Assembly: GCA_030670715.1 (NCBI GenBank)
Contig: DAOVBC010000139.1
Span: 1-6,458, forward strand
DNA length: 6,458 nucleotides
Direction of reading: 5' to 3'
From: Deltaproteobacteria bacterium
Lineage (GTDB): Bacteria > Desulfobacterota > Desulfobacteria > Desulfobacterales > SG8-13
In this document: piece after piece, positions 5,491-6,458 of the stretch
How the letters are laid out: every line of letters starts with the position of its first letter
Numbering within the stretch: the stretch's first letter is position 1
Program-made: the position numbers and the translations under genes
The notes under the pieces: generated by a model
What the model was told of the DNA's origin: nothing
Database searches by the model: none
Seen by the model: the letters and a program-made list of their open reading frames with translations, nothing else

Positions 5491-6458
5491 ATGCAGAACA
5501 GCCTGTTTAACATACTTGAAAAAAACTTCGGTGTATCCGACGACGTATTTCAGCAGGTCCGGAAGATAAAACAGGAAAAAGGCGGCAGCAGTGCCGGGAT
5601 CCTGGTTGAAAAAAACTTCATTTCAGAAAATCAGCTGCTTGAGGCACTGAGCATTATCTATGATGTCCCTTTCTGGCCGGAACTTCCGCTGGACAACATC
5701 GATTTTGAATTCACCCGGCATGTGCCCATTCAGTTTCTGAAAAAGTACAGCATGGTGCCGCTGGTCATTGAGGTTAAGCCCAGGGGGAAGGAAGATGATT
5801 CCCAGTCCCCGGACTTGAACAGTTCCGATGAGCTTCCGGATTACCTGCGATACATTGTGGCCATGAATGACCCCGCCTGCTTTCAGCAGCTGGATGATCT
5901 TGTTCGTATCCTGGGAATCAATGATTTTCAGGTAATCCTGTCCAATAAGAACGCCATTCTTGCAGCAATTAACATTTCATACGACTTCAGCCGGGACTCG
6001 GCCGAAGAACTGGTTCAGAACCTGGAAGAAGACGACGGAACCATCATCGGAGAACTGGAGAAATCCGCCGACCTTCTGGATGACACCAGTGATGCCCCCA
6101 TTATCAAGCTGGTCAATCACATCATCTCCCAGTCGATTAAAGCGCGGTCCAGCGATATCCACATCGAACCCTATCAGGACAGCTTCAAAGTGCGTTACCG
6201 GGTGGACGGTATTCTCTATGACCTGCTGACACCGCCGAAATGGATCCAGCCGTCTTTGATTTCAAGGATCAAAGTGATGGCCGATTTGAATATCGCCGAA
6301 AAGCGATTGCCCCAGGACGGGCGTTTTGATGTAAAGGTCGGCGCCCAGGACATCGATGTGCGCGTTTCGACGATTCCGACATCCTTCGGCGAGCGGGTGG
6401 TGATGCGGCTTCTCAATAAAACCAGTTCCGTGTTTGAACTTTCGCACCTGGGTCTATC
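5491..6458 (+). CDS. gspE: Type II secretion system ATPase GspE, N-terminal part (cut by window end)
   Basis: GspE is the cytoplasmic hexameric ATPase that powers pseudopilus assembly. The frame is open from ATG 5491 to the right edge, giving 322 codons without a stop, so the 3' end lies outside. Residues about 1-185 form the GspE/MshE-type N-terminal domain (GILVEKNFISENQLLEAL, then FLKKYSMVPL), which docks on GspL in relatives. It carries an acidic, polar stretch at about 96-118 that looks like a loop insertion before YIVAMNDP. The PilT/VirB11-type ATPase begins at about 202 (APIIKLVNHII), with SSDIHIEP at 220-227, KRLPQDGRF at 271-279 and RVSTIPTSFGERVVMRLL from 291. These are canonical GspE/PilB motifs. 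Walker A, Walker B and the zinc-binding CxxC pairs would lie beyond the edge and cannot be checked. It starts 8 bases after the gspD stop, so cotranscription is likely. No good Shine-Dalgarno is visible. PilB is the alternative, outweighed by the T2SS neighbours. Confidence 0.93.
   Translation, partial: MQNSLFNILEKNFGVSDDVFQQVRKIKQEKGGSSAGILVEKNFISENQLLEALSIIYDVPFWPELPLDNIDFEFTRHVPIQFLKKYSMVPLVIEVKPRGKEDDSQSPDLNSSDELPDYLRYIVAMNDPACFQQLDDLVRILGINDFQVILSNKNAILAAINISYDFSRDSAEELVQNLEEDDGTIIGELEKSADLLDDTSDAPIIKLVNHIISQSIKARSSDIHIEPYQDSFKVRYRVDGILYDLLTPPKWIQPSLISRIKVMADLNIAEKRLPQDGRFDVKVGAQDIDVRVSTIPTSFGERVVMRLLNKTSSVFELSHLGL

Noticed and set aside
1..6458. A previously undescribed protein system
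   Set aside because: All five protein genes carry the motifs or topology of known T2SS components in a usual order. Only the non-coding repeats remain unexplained.

Overview
The window holds a continuous forward-strand piece of a type II secretion system (T2SS, general secretory pathway) operon in the order gspK - gspL - gspM - spacer - gspD - gspE, with gspE cut by the right edge. The proteins mark a diderm bacterium with a Sec-T2SS route across the outer membrane. The gene order, the PilM/PilN-like GspL and the moderate GC content suggest a Desulfobacterota (deltaproteobacterial sulfate-reducer type) genome. That taxonomic guess is inference from memory and has not been tested by a search.

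Layout: 1-116 is short non-coding or ambiguous sequence carrying a hairpin-forming dispersed repeat. gspK (117-1211, possible upstream TTG start at 69) encodes the minor pseudopilin at the pseudopilus tip. A 105-base gap follows. gspL (1317-2774) encodes the actin-like plus membrane assembly-platform protein, and gspM (2774-3337) overlaps it by one base. The 180-base spacer 3338-3517 contains two kinds of short tandem repeat and is almost free of T on the plus strand. gspD (3518-5482) encodes the outer-membrane secretin. gspE (5491-6458, C-terminus missing) encodes the secretion ATPase and starts 8 bases after gspD.

How they work together (family knowledge): GspE hydrolyses ATP at the cytoplasmic face and is docked to the membrane by GspL, which pairs with GspM. 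The platform adds pseudopilins to a periplasmic pseudopilus that GspK helps to cap. The pseudopilus pushes folded periplasmic proteins through the GspD channel. The usual GspC connector is not encoded between gspM and gspD here.

The genes are ordinary T2SS components and I see no undescribed protein system. The least explained sequence is non-coding: a 15-unit degenerate 8-9 bp array directly in front of the secretin gene, a GGTTCA heptad repeat before it, and a palindromic repeat at the left edge.
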